A stretch of DNA of 13,401 nucleotides from Treponema sp. GTDB taxonomy: Bacteria; Spirochaetota; Spirochaetia; Treponematales; Breznakiellaceae. The stretch's first letter is position 1; every line of letters begins with the position of its first letter. The stretch covers positions 1-13,401 of the forward strand of contig JAIRRU010000071.1 of assembly GCA_031255815.1 (NCBI GenBank), in the 5' to 3' direction. Made by a program: the position numbers and the translations under genes. Below the pieces are notes generated by a model. The model did not search any database. It was not told the origin of the DNA and saw only the letters and a program-made list of their open reading frames with translations. Of the stretch, positions 7,573 to 13,401 are shown piece after piece.

Positions 7573-7589
7573 GAAAATCCGCGATTTTC
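7573..7589 (-). other. Small stem-loop in the lipoprotein leader
   Basis: GAAAATC (7573-7579) and GATTTTC (7583-7589) form a perfect 7-bp stem with a 3-nt loop, 27 bp upstream of the lipoprotein ATG. It is too short and lacks a U-run, so it is not a terminator; it could affect mRNA stability or translation. Confidence 0.35.
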
Positions 7590-7634
7590 CGGGGCTGTGC
7601 TTTGATTAGACTAAAAGTGCGGATAAAAGGGATA

Positions 7635-7749
7635 GCCACGAACCACACGAACCGCACGAACTTTTACTTCGAAAACCCCGATCTTCATCCGGATCGCCTT
7701 GAATTCGAGGTTTTTGACTCGTTTTAGTGCGGTTCGGGCCCTTCGTGGC
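7635..7749. repeat. 115-bp imperfect inverted repeat with CACGAAC arms (REP/MITE-like)
   Basis: Left arm 7635-7657 is GCCACGAA-5 nt-CGAACCGCAC; the right arm 7727-7749 is its reverse complement outside the 5-nt centre, 18 of 23 positions matching. Inside the arms, AAAACCCCGA (left) and the complement of TCGAGGTTTT (right) extend the pairing, and the middle holds the palindrome ATCCGGAT (7687-7694). The left arm also contains three spaced CACGAAC units. The element lies in the gap (7547-7837) between the divergent lipoprotein and radC genes and encodes no protein. It could be a dispersed extragenic palindrome or a small non-autonomous mobile element. The remainder of the gap shows no clear promoter pair. 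Confidence 0.65.
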
Positions 7750-7837
7750 AAAATTTCCCGGTTGGGAACGGCCCGGTTTTTTGTTTTTGATTAAACCGCC
7801 TCTCACGGGAACGCCCTATATAAGGGGTATGGATAAT

Positions 7838-8569
7838 ATGCATTACCCCGATTTTATCGGGAGGATTGAGGCCCGGGATCGGGGCGGCGGTTCCTCCGTC
7901 CTGCGCTCGGAGGCCCTGGACATGCCCCGGGAACGGCTTCTTGCCTCGGGGCCGGAATCCCTTTCGGATCATGAACTTCTGGCGATCCTCCTCAATACGG
8001 GGATCAGGGGCAAAAGCGTCAGCGCTCTGGCGAAGGAACTTTTGGGGCAGATCAACCGGAACAAGGGCATCCCTCCGGTTAAGGAACTCTCCCGGCTTTC
8101 CGGGATGGGCACTGCCAAAGCCTGCGCCGTGGTAGCCATGCTGGAATTCGGCCGCCGGCGCTGGGGCGCGGCGGGCACGCGGATACGCCAGCCCGGGGAT
8201 ATCCACGGCGTCCTCCGCTACCACGCGGATCGCAAACAGGAACGGTTCCTCTGCCTCTCCCTTAACGGCGCCCACGAGATCATCGCCGTGCGGATCGTCT
8301 CCCTGGGGCTGGTGAACCGAACCATCGTGCATCCCCGGGAGGTCTTTGCCGATCCCATTATCGACCGGGCCGCGGCGGTAATCGTCGCCCATAACCACCC
8401 CTCCGGGAACACGGAGCCCTCGGAGGAAGACGACGCGATCACCGCCCGGCTCAAAGCCTCGGCGGAGATTCTGGGCCTGCATTTTCTCGATCACCTCATC
8501 TTTACCGAAACCGCCTGGTTCAGTTACCGCGAAAGCGGCAGGATGGATACGCTGCCCTCCCTGAAGTAA
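7838..8569 (+). CDS. radC: RadC-family JAMM/MPN+ protein
   Basis: A 243-residue cytosolic protein with both RadC parts. The N-terminal helical region has MPRERLLASGPESLSDHELLAILL and an HhH-like RLSGMGTAKACAVVAMLEFG. The C-terminal JAMM zinc-metalloprotease-like domain has REVFADPI, AAAVIVAHNHPSGNTEPS and EEDD, giving the H-x-H-x10-D type metal site. The family was named for a DNA-repair phenotype, but its true role is unresolved. Start: AAGGGG at 7822-7827 lies 10 nt before ATG 7838 and only 1 nt before ATG 7829, so I prefer 7838. The PEGA protein gene begins 9 bp after the stop, so they form an operon, though no functional link is evident. Confidence 0.93.
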   Translation: MHYPDFIGRIEARDRGGGSSVLRSEALDMPRERLLASGPESLSDHELLAILLNTGIRGKSVSALAKELLGQINRNKGIPPVKELSRLSGMGTAKACAVVAMLEFGRRRWGAAGTRIRQPGDIHGVLRYHADRKQERFLCLSLNGAHEIIAVRIVSLGLVNRTIVHPREVFADPIIDRAAAVIVAHNHPSGNTEPSEEDDAITARLKASAEILGLHFLDHLIFTETAWFSYRESGRMDTLPSLK

Positions 8570-8578
8570 TATAAAAAT

Positions 8579-10288
8579 ATGTGCAAGGCCCTTCTGGCCC
8601 TTGGGGCTCTCCTTCTCTGCGCCCTGCGCCCCGCCGGGGGGCAGGGGAACGGCGTTTCCCCCTTTGCCGGAAGCCGGGCCGGTTCTTCCTATTCCGGGGA
8701 TATTTCGGGAGACCGCTTCGAGGAAGTTGAAGGCCGGGGGCTTCTGATCCGCAGCAGGCCCGCCGGGGCGCGGGTCTTTGTGGAAGGTGTCGAGCGGGGC
8801 CTCAGCCCGCTGCTCCTGGATACCCTGGCCTCCGGGGAATACCATGTCCGGCTCGTAAAAGAAGGCTACGGGGAACGGGAATTTACCGTCCGCATCCTTG
8901 CCGGGAACCGCCTCGAGATCTCCGTTGAGCTCCAGGAAGCGCGGGGCCAGGCGCTGATCCTCGTCCGGCGGGAAGGGGCTCCCCCGGCCTATCCCTTTAC
9001 CCCGGAGATCTACGTTGACGGGCGGCTGTTTAGCGGGTGGAAGCCGGTATTAGGGGAAGGGGCCCTTCCGGGAACATCCGGCTATGCCCTGTCTCTGCCG
9101 GCGGGCCGCCATATGCTGAAAATCGCTTCCTTTGGCTGGGAAGAGGCCGGGGGAACGGCGCTGATCCGGCCGGGGGAAACGGTCTCCCTGGAACTGAAAC
9201 TAAGCCCCTCCCCTTTCCGCCTGTTTCCCGGCCCGGGGCCGGGCCGTCCCCGCTTCAACCCGGCCAATCCGGGGGCCTTGGGGTATACCGATTACCGTTT
9301 CGGCGTTTCCGCCCCCGGCAGGGGGAAGTTCAGCATTCTCGACCGGGAGGGGCGGGAACTGTACGCGGAAGAACTCCCCCCCTTCAGGGGCCCTTCCCAG
9401 CGGCTGGCCTGGAACGGCAGGGATCCCCGCAAGCGGCCTCTGCCGGACGGGGACTACACCCTGCTTATCGAGGCCGCGCCGGATTTCAATACCGCCGCCG
9501 CGCCGGAAGCCCCGCCCGGCATACCGGAGGAATGGCGGATCCGCGTCCCGCTGAGCATAGACAGTTCCGTCAGCCATTACCCCCTTACCCTTTCCGGCGC
9601 CGTTTCCGGCCTCTTCTTTACCCCCCTTCCCCCGACCCTTCCCCGGGGCGGCTTCCAGGTTGAGGGGAACATCCTGTTCGGAGAGTTCCCCGGAGCGGCG
9701 GGGGGCGGAGCCTTTTCAAGCCTTCCCTTCGAGGCGGGTTTCCGCTTCGCCCCCCTGGAGGGCCTGGAATTCGCCGCCGCCCTGGAGGCGATCCCCGCCC
9801 TGGAGGGCGCGGCGGACTGGGGCTTCTCCCTTTCCCCCAAATGGCGCTTTCTCAAAACCGGCCTCTTCGACGCGGCGGCGGCGGCAGGTTTCTCCTGGTC
9901 CGGCAATATGGATCTGAGCCCCCGGCGGGGCGGGGCAAGCATCCAGCTTCCCCTTTCCTGGAACGGGCTTCCCCTTTTTTCAGCGAGCCTGGCCCCCGGG
10001 CTTTACTGGCGCCAATGGCGGGAAGGCAGCCCCCGGATCCTTCTGGGCGCCGGCGCCCTGTACCGTTTCGCCGGGTTTTCCGCGGGCATCTCCCTGCGGC
10101 AGGAATACCGGGTTCATAAACCCGCCGCCGGGGGGGAAGACGAAGGCCCGGTAGTATTACTGTGGGCGGCGGAACTCAAATGGCAGCCCCCCCGGACAAA
10201 CATGGTCTTTACCCTTCTGGGCGGCTTCCGGTACGGCGGGGAGGAAAACGCCGGGTTCGGCGGCCTGGGCATGGGGGCGATCTACTGA
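8579..10288 (+). CDS. Exported PEGA-domain protein with beta-barrel-like C-terminus
   Basis: A 569-residue protein. Residues 1-21 form a signal peptide (short basic start, LLALGALLLCAL, AGG before Gln22). A PEGA domain spans about 55-118 (GLLIRSRPAGARVFVEG, SGEYHVRLVKEGYGE), a beta fold common on bacterial surface proteins. A second beta-rich region (about 126-210) resembles another such module. Residues 277-298 (LAWNGRDPRKRPLPDGDYTL) look like the FlgD-type Ig-like unit used in many secreted proteins. From about 355 to the end, alternating hydrophobic/aromatic strands recur (AGFRFAPLEGLEFAAALEAI, FTLLGGFRYG) and the last residue is Tyr, the pattern of an outer-membrane beta-barrel. Function unknown; it may be a surface protein whose periplasmic N-terminal part carries a barrel. 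ATG 8579 is the first ATG after radC; no good Shine-Dalgarno is seen, so coupling to radC is possible. Confidence 0.75.
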   Translation: MCKALLALGALLLCALRPAGGQGNGVSPFAGSRAGSSYSGDISGDRFEEVEGRGLLIRSRPAGARVFVEGVERGLSPLLLDTLASGEYHVRLVKEGYGEREFTVRILAGNRLEISVELQEARGQALILVRREGAPPAYPFTPEIYVDGRLFSGWKPVLGEGALPGTSGYALSLPAGRHMLKIASFGWEEAGGTALIRPGETVSLELKLSPSPFRLFPGPGPGRPRFNPANPGALGYTDYRFGVSAPGRGKFSILDREGRELYAEELPPFRGPSQRLAWNGRDPRKRPLPDGDYTLLIEAAPDFNTAAAPEAPPGIPEEWRIRVPLSIDSSVSHYPLTLSGAVSGLFFTPLPPTLPRGGFQVEGNILFGEFPGAAGGGAFSSLPFEAGFRFAPLEGLEFAAALEAIPALEGAADWGFSLSPKWRFLKTGLFDAAAAAGFSWSGNMDLSPRRGGASIQLPLSWNGLPLFSASLAPGLYWRQWREGSPRILLGAGALYRFAGFSAGISLRQEYRVHKPAAGGEDEGPVVLLWAAELKWQPPRTNMVFTLLGGFRYGGEENAGFGGLGMGAIY

Positions 10289-10360
10289 TCCGCCGGGATA
10301 AACGCGCGGAAATTCGGAACCGCCTCAAATGTTTAACCGCCGCGCTCCCCCGGCTATTGC

Positions 10361-10389
10361 TTGCTTTATTAGGCCCGGAGATATAGAAT
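10361..10389 (+). promoter_or_regulatory. Candidate sigma-70 promoter for the hydrogenase operon
   Basis: TTGCTT (10361-10366) and TAGAAT (10384-10389) are separated by 17 bp, giving a predicted start near 10396. It lies 73 bp after the PEGA gene stop and about 290 bp before hndA, so the transcript would carry the whole hairpin region as a leader. The match is modest. Confidence 0.35.
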
Positions 10390-10404
10390 AAGGTTTGTAT
10401 ATGC

Positions 10405-10669
10405 ATGAGCCTTACCCAAAGTTAAGCGGATTTTGGGGAAGCTTTTGAAAAAGTGGCGTAAAACCCACCTTTTCCGGTTAAATCGAACTTGTTCCGAAAC
10501 CCGGTTGGTTTTGAAACAAGCTCTTGGAGAAAATTGCCAATTCCTTGCAATACAAGGAATTAGTAAAGGCATTTTTCCCCAGGGGTAAAGAAGCTGTTCC
10601 AAACACTGAAGTTTTGGAACAGCCTCAATCTAAAGCGGCTTCCCCAAACTGAAATTTTGGGAGAGCCTC
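10405..10669 (+). other. Hairpin-dense non-coding region upstream of hndA (possible structured leader)
   Basis: The 399 bp between the PEGA gene and hndA contain no convincing gene and are visibly richer in A/T than their neighbours. Six stem-loops can be drawn: 10411-10441 (9 of 10 pairs); 10447-10474 (9 of 10); 10488-10520 (14-bp stem with one mismatch and one G-U, loop CGGTT); 10539-10561 (perfect 9 bp, AATTCCTTG/CAAGGAATT, loop 5); 10593-10623 (perfect 11 bp, GCTGTTCCAAA/TTTGGAACAGC, loop 9); and 10637-10667 (12 bp with one mismatch). None is followed by a clear U-run. The arrangement fits either a structured 5' leader or a cluster of palindromic repeats. No known riboswitch class is recognised. 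Confidence 0.5.
10586..10669 (+). repeat. Two degenerate tandem units, each a stem-loop
   Basis: Unit 1 (10586-10626) and unit 2 (10631-10669) both begin TAAAG, contain CCAAA, CTGAA and TTTTGG, and end AGCCTC; their starts are 45 bp apart. From CCAAA to CCTC, 23 of 26 aligned positions match, with a 2-nt gap. Changes within unit 2 largely keep the stem, so the hairpin seems to be what is preserved. Confidence 0.6.
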
Positions 10670-10687
10670 GTGTTATTGGGGGTTTCC

Positions 10688-11200
10688 ATGGCAACGGCGG
10701 GCGCGACGCTCTCTAACAACGCGGATTTCCCGGGGGATTTGGAGTTTCCCCGGGATTTGACTACTTTTATCGACGAATGGAAGGTTAAACCCGGCAGTCT
10801 TATCATGATCCTGCATAAGACCCAGGAAACCTTTGGTTATATATCCCGTCCGGCGGCGGAAAAACTTTCCCGGCTTACCGGGATCCCCCTGGCGCGGATC
10901 TACGGGGTAATCACCTTTTACCATTTCTTCAAGACCACCAAGCCCGGCAAGTACAAGCTTTCCGTCTGCCTGGGAACCGCCTGCTACCTCAAAGGCGGCC
11001 AGGATCTTATCGAGGAAGCCCGGAGCATTCTGGGCATCGGCGAGGGCGGGGTTACCGAGGACGGCCTCTTTTCGATCGACCCGGTTCGCTGCGTGGGTTG
11101 CTGCGGCCTTGCCCCGGTTATTACCGTGGGAACCGATACCTACGGCAAACTTACCAAGGATCAGCTGCCGGACATTATCGCCAAGTACCAGAATGGGTAG
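10688..11200 (+). CDS. hndA: HndA/NuoE-like 2Fe-2S subunit of a bifurcating hydrogenase
   Basis: A 170-residue cytosolic protein of the 24-kDa NuoE/HoxE/HydC family. The N-terminal helical bundle (LIMILHKTQETFGYISRPAA, LARIYGVITFYHFF) precedes a thioredoxin-like [2Fe-2S] domain. The four ligands are Cys94 and Cys99 of SVCLGTACYL, and Cys135 and Cys139 of RCVGCCGLAP. The subunit takes part in electron transfer within NAD(P)H-linked [FeFe] hydrogenases, next to the FMN subunit HndC. ATG 10688 follows GGGGG at 10678-10682 by 5 nt; a GTG at 10670 in frame is inside the last hairpin's flank and is less likely. It opens a rightward operon through hndC, 93 bp ahead of the HATPase gene. Confidence 0.9.
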   Translation: MATAGATLSNNADFPGDLEFPRDLTTFIDEWKVKPGSLIMILHKTQETFGYISRPAAEKLSRLTGIPLARIYGVITFYHFFKTTKPGKYKLSVCLGTACYLKGGQDLIEEARSILGIGEGGVTEDGLFSIDPVRCVGCCGLAPVITVGTDTYGKLTKDQLPDIIAKYQNG

Positions 11201-11293
11201 ATCCTCCGGGCAGGCCAAGGGATCGCCCCCCCGCGGGCAGGGGTTTCTTACGGGCAAAAAACCCCCGGCGCGGTAGAGCCCCAAGGATCTCCG

Positions 11294-11875
11294 GTGCACT
11301 TTACCCTGGCGGATCTGGTTACCGATATCACCCAGAACGGGGCCGAATCGGGGGCCTCCCTTCTGGAACTTGAGCTCAGGGAGAGCCGGGAGGCCGGGAA
11401 GCCCGCCGAATTCCGCTTTACCGTTACCGATAACGGCAAGGGGATGACGCCGGAGGAGCTGAAGCGGGCGGCGGATCCCTTCGTAACCGACGGGATCAAA
11501 CACCCCCGCCGCAAGGTGGGGCTGGGGCTTCCCTTCCTGATCCAGACCGCGGAACAGTCCGGCGGGGGATGGGACATTAAGTCCGAGAAGGGAAAGGGAA
11601 CCAGGGTAAGCGCCTGGTTCGACGCGGACAATGTGGATACGCCCCCGGCGGGGGATATCCCGGGCATGTTCCGCTCCATCCTGCTGTTCCAGGGCCCGGA
11701 AGAGATACTCATTACCCGGGTCAGGAAAAACGGGACGGGGGATCTGGACTACCAGATCCGGAAGACGGAGCTTGCCGGAGTCCTGGGGGATTTGGAGGAT
11801 ACGGCTTCCCTGATCCTGCTGGGCCGGTACCTCCGGTCACTGGAATCCGGGGAAGATGAAGGTGAAGATGAGTGA
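11294..11875 (+). CDS. Stand-alone HATPase_c (histidine-kinase-like ATPase) protein in the hydrogenase operon
   Basis: A 193-residue cytosolic protein with a GHKL-type ATP-binding fold. The N-box is DITQNGAESGA (Asn15), the G1 box TDNGKGMTPEE (Asp46-Gly50), the G2 box KVGLGLPF (74-81) and the G3 box KGKGTRVSAW (99-108). There is no DHp/HisKA helix with a phospho-acceptor His, and no sensor domain, so it is not a complete histidine kinase; it resembles the anti-sigma/kinase-like ATPases. The remaining 80 residues are unassigned and end in an acidic tail (ESGEDEGEDE). GTG 11294 is chosen because AAGGAT ends about 5 nt upstream. From memory, similar ATPase genes occur in other HndABCD-type clusters, which suggests a role in assembly or regulation of the hydrogenase; that role is inference. 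Confidence 0.82.
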   Translation: MHFTLADLVTDITQNGAESGASLLELELRESREAGKPAEFRFTVTDNGKGMTPEELKRAADPFVTDGIKHPRRKVGLGLPFLIQTAEQSGGGWDIKSEKGKGTRVSAWFDADNVDTPPAGDIPGMFRSILLFQGPEEILITRVRKNGTGDLDYQIRKTELAGVLGDLEDTASLILLGRYLRSLESGEDEGEDE

Positions 11876-11921
11876 GGCCGGGGCCGCCGGGTTCCGGGTT
11901 TTTAAATTTTCGGGTTTCTGT

Positions 11922-11951
11922 CCGGGCGGTTTTAATATGAAAAACCGCCGG
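11922..11951 (+). other. Stem-loop between the HATPase gene and hndB
   Basis: GGCGGTTTT (11925-11933) and AAAACCGCC (11941-11949) pair perfectly over 9 bp around a 7-nt loop, and CC/GG outside extends it with one bulge. It sits in the 104-bp gap, 28 nt before the hndB start. There is no U-run after it, so it is more likely an RNA stability or processing element than a terminator. Confidence 0.5.
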
Positions 11952-11979
11952 TAATTTGATTGCGGAGGAGAGAGAGAAT

Positions 11980-12378
11980 ATGGCCAAGATGACCCTGGAA
12001 GAGTTGCGGAAACTCAGGGACGACAAGAAGACCGACCTGAGAAAGCGTGATGCCGAAGGAAAGGAAATTCAGGTTATCGTGGGGATGGGCACCTGCGGTA
12101 TTGCCGCCGGGGCAAAAGGCACCCTGGACGCCTTTATTCAGGCAATAGACGAACACAAGCTGGTAGACAGCGTCCTGGTACGCCAGACCGGCTGCATGGG
12201 GCTGTGCCACTCGGAACCAACCGTGGAAGTGGTAGTCCCCGGCATGCCCGCGGTCATCTACGGCCGGGTAGACGGAAAGGTTGCGAAAGAAATCGTAACG
12301 AAGCACCTGGTAGGCAGGGAACTCCTGGACAACCACATTCTCGACAGGCCCGCCACCGATATTCTGGCCGCGAAATAA
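11980..12378 (+). CDS. hndB: HndB, thioredoxin-like 2Fe-2S subunit of NAD(P)-linked hydrogenase
   Basis: A 132-residue protein. A charged N-terminal helix (MTLEELRKLRDDKK) is followed by a thioredoxin-like ferredoxin domain. Cysteines are Cys39 in VGMGTCGIAAGA and Cys72 and Cys76 in RQTGCMGLCHSEP. The first position of the usual C-x4-C is Gly35 (VGMGTC), which I believe is the normal pattern for HndB-type proteins, so the cluster ligation is atypical by family, not damaged here. GGAGGAG (11964-11970) ends 9 nt before ATG 11980, which fixes the start; a TTG at 11956 lies upstream of this site and is rejected. hndC follows 10 bp after the stop. Confidence 0.88.
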   Translation: MAKMTLEELRKLRDDKKTDLRKRDAEGKEIQVIVGMGTCGIAAGAKGTLDAFIQAIDEHKLVDSVLVRQTGCMGLCHSEPTVEVVVPGMPAVIYGRVDGKVAKEIVTKHLVGRELLDNHILDRPATDILAAK

Positions 12379-12388
12379 GGAGCACCCC

Positions 12389-13401
12389 ATGGCGTATAAT
12401 CACTATATCCTTACCTGCGGCGGGACGGCCTGCGAATCCAACAAGGGAGACGAAATTTACCGCAGCCTGATCGGGGAAGCGGAAAAGCAGGGGGTAAAGG
12501 GCGAGGTTCAGATCGTCAAAACCGGCTGTTTCGGCTTCTGCGAGCGGGGCCCCATTGTCAAGGTGCTTCCCGAGGAATCCTTCTACGTTGACGTAAAACC
12601 CGAAGATTCGGCGGAGATCATTGCCGAGCAGATCCTTAAGGGCCGGGAGGTTAAACGGCTCCTCTACAAAGGGGAAACGGAAAAGAAAGCCACCATAGCG
12701 GTGGAAGACATCGAATTCTACCAGAAACAGTTCCGGGTGGTACTGCGGAACTGCGGGGTCATCAACCCGGAAAGCATCGACGAGTACATTGCCCGGGAAG
12801 GCTATTCAGGGCTGGAGAAAGTCCTTTTTGAATGGACGCCGGAAAAACTCATCGAAGAGATGAAGATCTCCGGCCTCCGGGGCCGGGGCGGCGCGGGCTT
12901 CCCCACCTGGCTCAAGTGGGATCTGGCCCGCAAGTCCCCCGGGGAGATCAAGTACGTTATCTGCAACGCCGACGAGGGGGATCCGGGCGCCTACATGGAT
13001 CGTTCCACCATCGAGGGAGACCCCCACTCGGTTATCGAGGGGATGATCACCGCCGGAAAGGCCATTGGGGCTCACGAGGGTTTCGTGTATATCCGGGCGG
13101 AATACCCCCTGGCCATCGAGCGGCTCCGCAAGGCCCTGGATCAGGCCCGGGACTACGGCCTGGTGGGCAAGGATATCCTGGGATCGGGCTTTGACTTCGA
13201 CATAGAGATCCGGCTTGGGGCCGGGGCCTTTGTCTGCGGCGAGGAAACGGCGCTCATCAAATCCGTAGAGGGGAACCGGGGCATGCCCGTTCCCAAGCCG
13301 CCCTTCCCGGCGAACAAGGGGCTCTGGCAGCGGCCCACGATCATCAACAACGTGGAAACCCTGGCCAATATCCCGGTGATCACCGCCCGGGGCGGCGCCT
13401 G
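12389..13401 (+). CDS. hndC: HndC/NuoF-like FMN and Fe-S subunit of a bifurcating hydrogenase (3' end outside window)
   Basis: 337 codons are visible before the right edge. Residues 1-95 are a thioredoxin-like [2Fe-2S] domain with Cys10/Cys15 (LTCGGTACES) and Cys47/Cys51 (KTGCFGFCERG). From about 110 the NuoF core begins: the FMN/NAD glycine-rich signature SGLRGRGGAGFPTWLKW (161-177), CNADEGDPGAYMDR (192-205), and GAGAFVCGEETALIKSVEG (277-295). This subunit binds NAD(P)H and FMN and is the diaphorase centre of the complex, where electrons are split between carriers. The C-terminal [4Fe-4S] region and added ferredoxin domain of this family lie beyond the edge. AAGGAG (12377-12382) overlaps the hndB stop and sits 6 nt before ATG 12389, indicating translational coupling. 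Confidence 0.93.
   Translation, partial: MAYNHYILTCGGTACESNKGDEIYRSLIGEAEKQGVKGEVQIVKTGCFGFCERGPIVKVLPEESFYVDVKPEDSAEIIAEQILKGREVKRLLYKGETEKKATIAVEDIEFYQKQFRVVLRNCGVINPESIDEYIAREGYSGLEKVLFEWTPEKLIEEMKISGLRGRGGAGFPTWLKWDLARKSPGEIKYVICNADEGDPGAYMDRSTIEGDPHSVIEGMITAGKAIGAHEGFVYIRAEYPLAIERLRKALDQARDYGLVGKDILGSGFDFDIEIRLGAGAFVCGEETALIKSVEGNRGMPVPKPPFPANKGLWQRPTIINNVETLANIPVITARGGA

Noticed and set aside
7724..8845. A 373-codon leftward frame covering radC
   Set aside because: It is antisense to a clear RadC with a full JAMM motif, and also runs into the PEGA gene and the inverted repeat.
10525..10538. Possible sigma-54 promoter TTGGAGAAAATTGC
   Set aside because: Only 8 bp separate GG and GC; sigma-54 promoters need 10.
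10369..10602. A 77-codon leftward frame in the gap before hndA
   Set aside because: It spans several hairpins and has no ribosome site or recognisable domain; it is best explained as a by-product of the palindromic sequence.
10593..10667. Intrinsic terminators for the PEGA gene
   Set aside because: The stems are good but no run of T follows either, and they lie over 300 bp past the PEGA stop and directly before hndA.

Overview
The window is a GC-rich stretch of bacterial chromosome, most likely from a spirochaete in or near the Treponemataceae. I infer this from the very long N-terminally anchored coiled-coil protein of the type called SpiroCoCo in spirochaete annotation, a PEGA-domain/outer-membrane-like protein, a lipoprotein with a loose lipobox, and an HndABC-type hydrogenase operon as known in anaerobic, H2-handling bacteria. 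The species cannot be settled from this sequence alone. There are no tRNA, rRNA, CRISPR, phage or transposase genes.

Layout. (1) 1-3800, leftward: a HAD-family phosphatase followed closely by a giant coiled-coil membrane-anchored protein that runs off the left edge (1033 codons visible) and contains internal repeats. (2) 3850-6823, rightward: a long-chain polyol/uronate dehydrogenase (mannitol dehydrogenase family), then a TlpA/ResA-like exported thioredoxin and an overlapping CcdA-type membrane thiol transporter. The last two form a redox pair that carries reducing equivalents across the inner membrane. (3) 6779-7546, leftward: a glucosaminidase-domain lipoprotein whose 3' end overlaps the ccdA 3' end by 45 bp. 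(4) 7547-7837: a non-coding gap with a 115-bp imperfect inverted repeat. (5) 7838-10288, rightward: radC (JAMM/MPN+ protein) and a PEGA-domain protein with a beta-barrel-like C-terminus. (6) 10289-10687: a 399-bp AT-richer, hairpin-dense non-coding region. (7) 10688-13401, rightward: the start of an electron-bifurcating hydrogenase operon: hndA (NuoE-like), a stand-alone HATPase_c protein, hndB (thioredoxin-like 2Fe-2S), and hndC (NuoF-like with an N-terminal 2Fe-2S domain), cut by the right edge. The catalytic [FeFe] subunit (HndD/HydA) is expected just outside the window.

The hydrogenase genes work together. HndA, HndB and HndC form the NAD(P)H/FMN/Fe-S diaphorase part that exchanges electrons between NAD(P)H, ferredoxin and the [FeFe] hydrogenase. 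The most unusual points are an apparent AUC start codon for the thioredoxin gene, the hairpin-dense leader before hndA with a possible alternative pairing, the HATPase protein inside the hydrogenase operon, and the inverted repeat upstream of radC.
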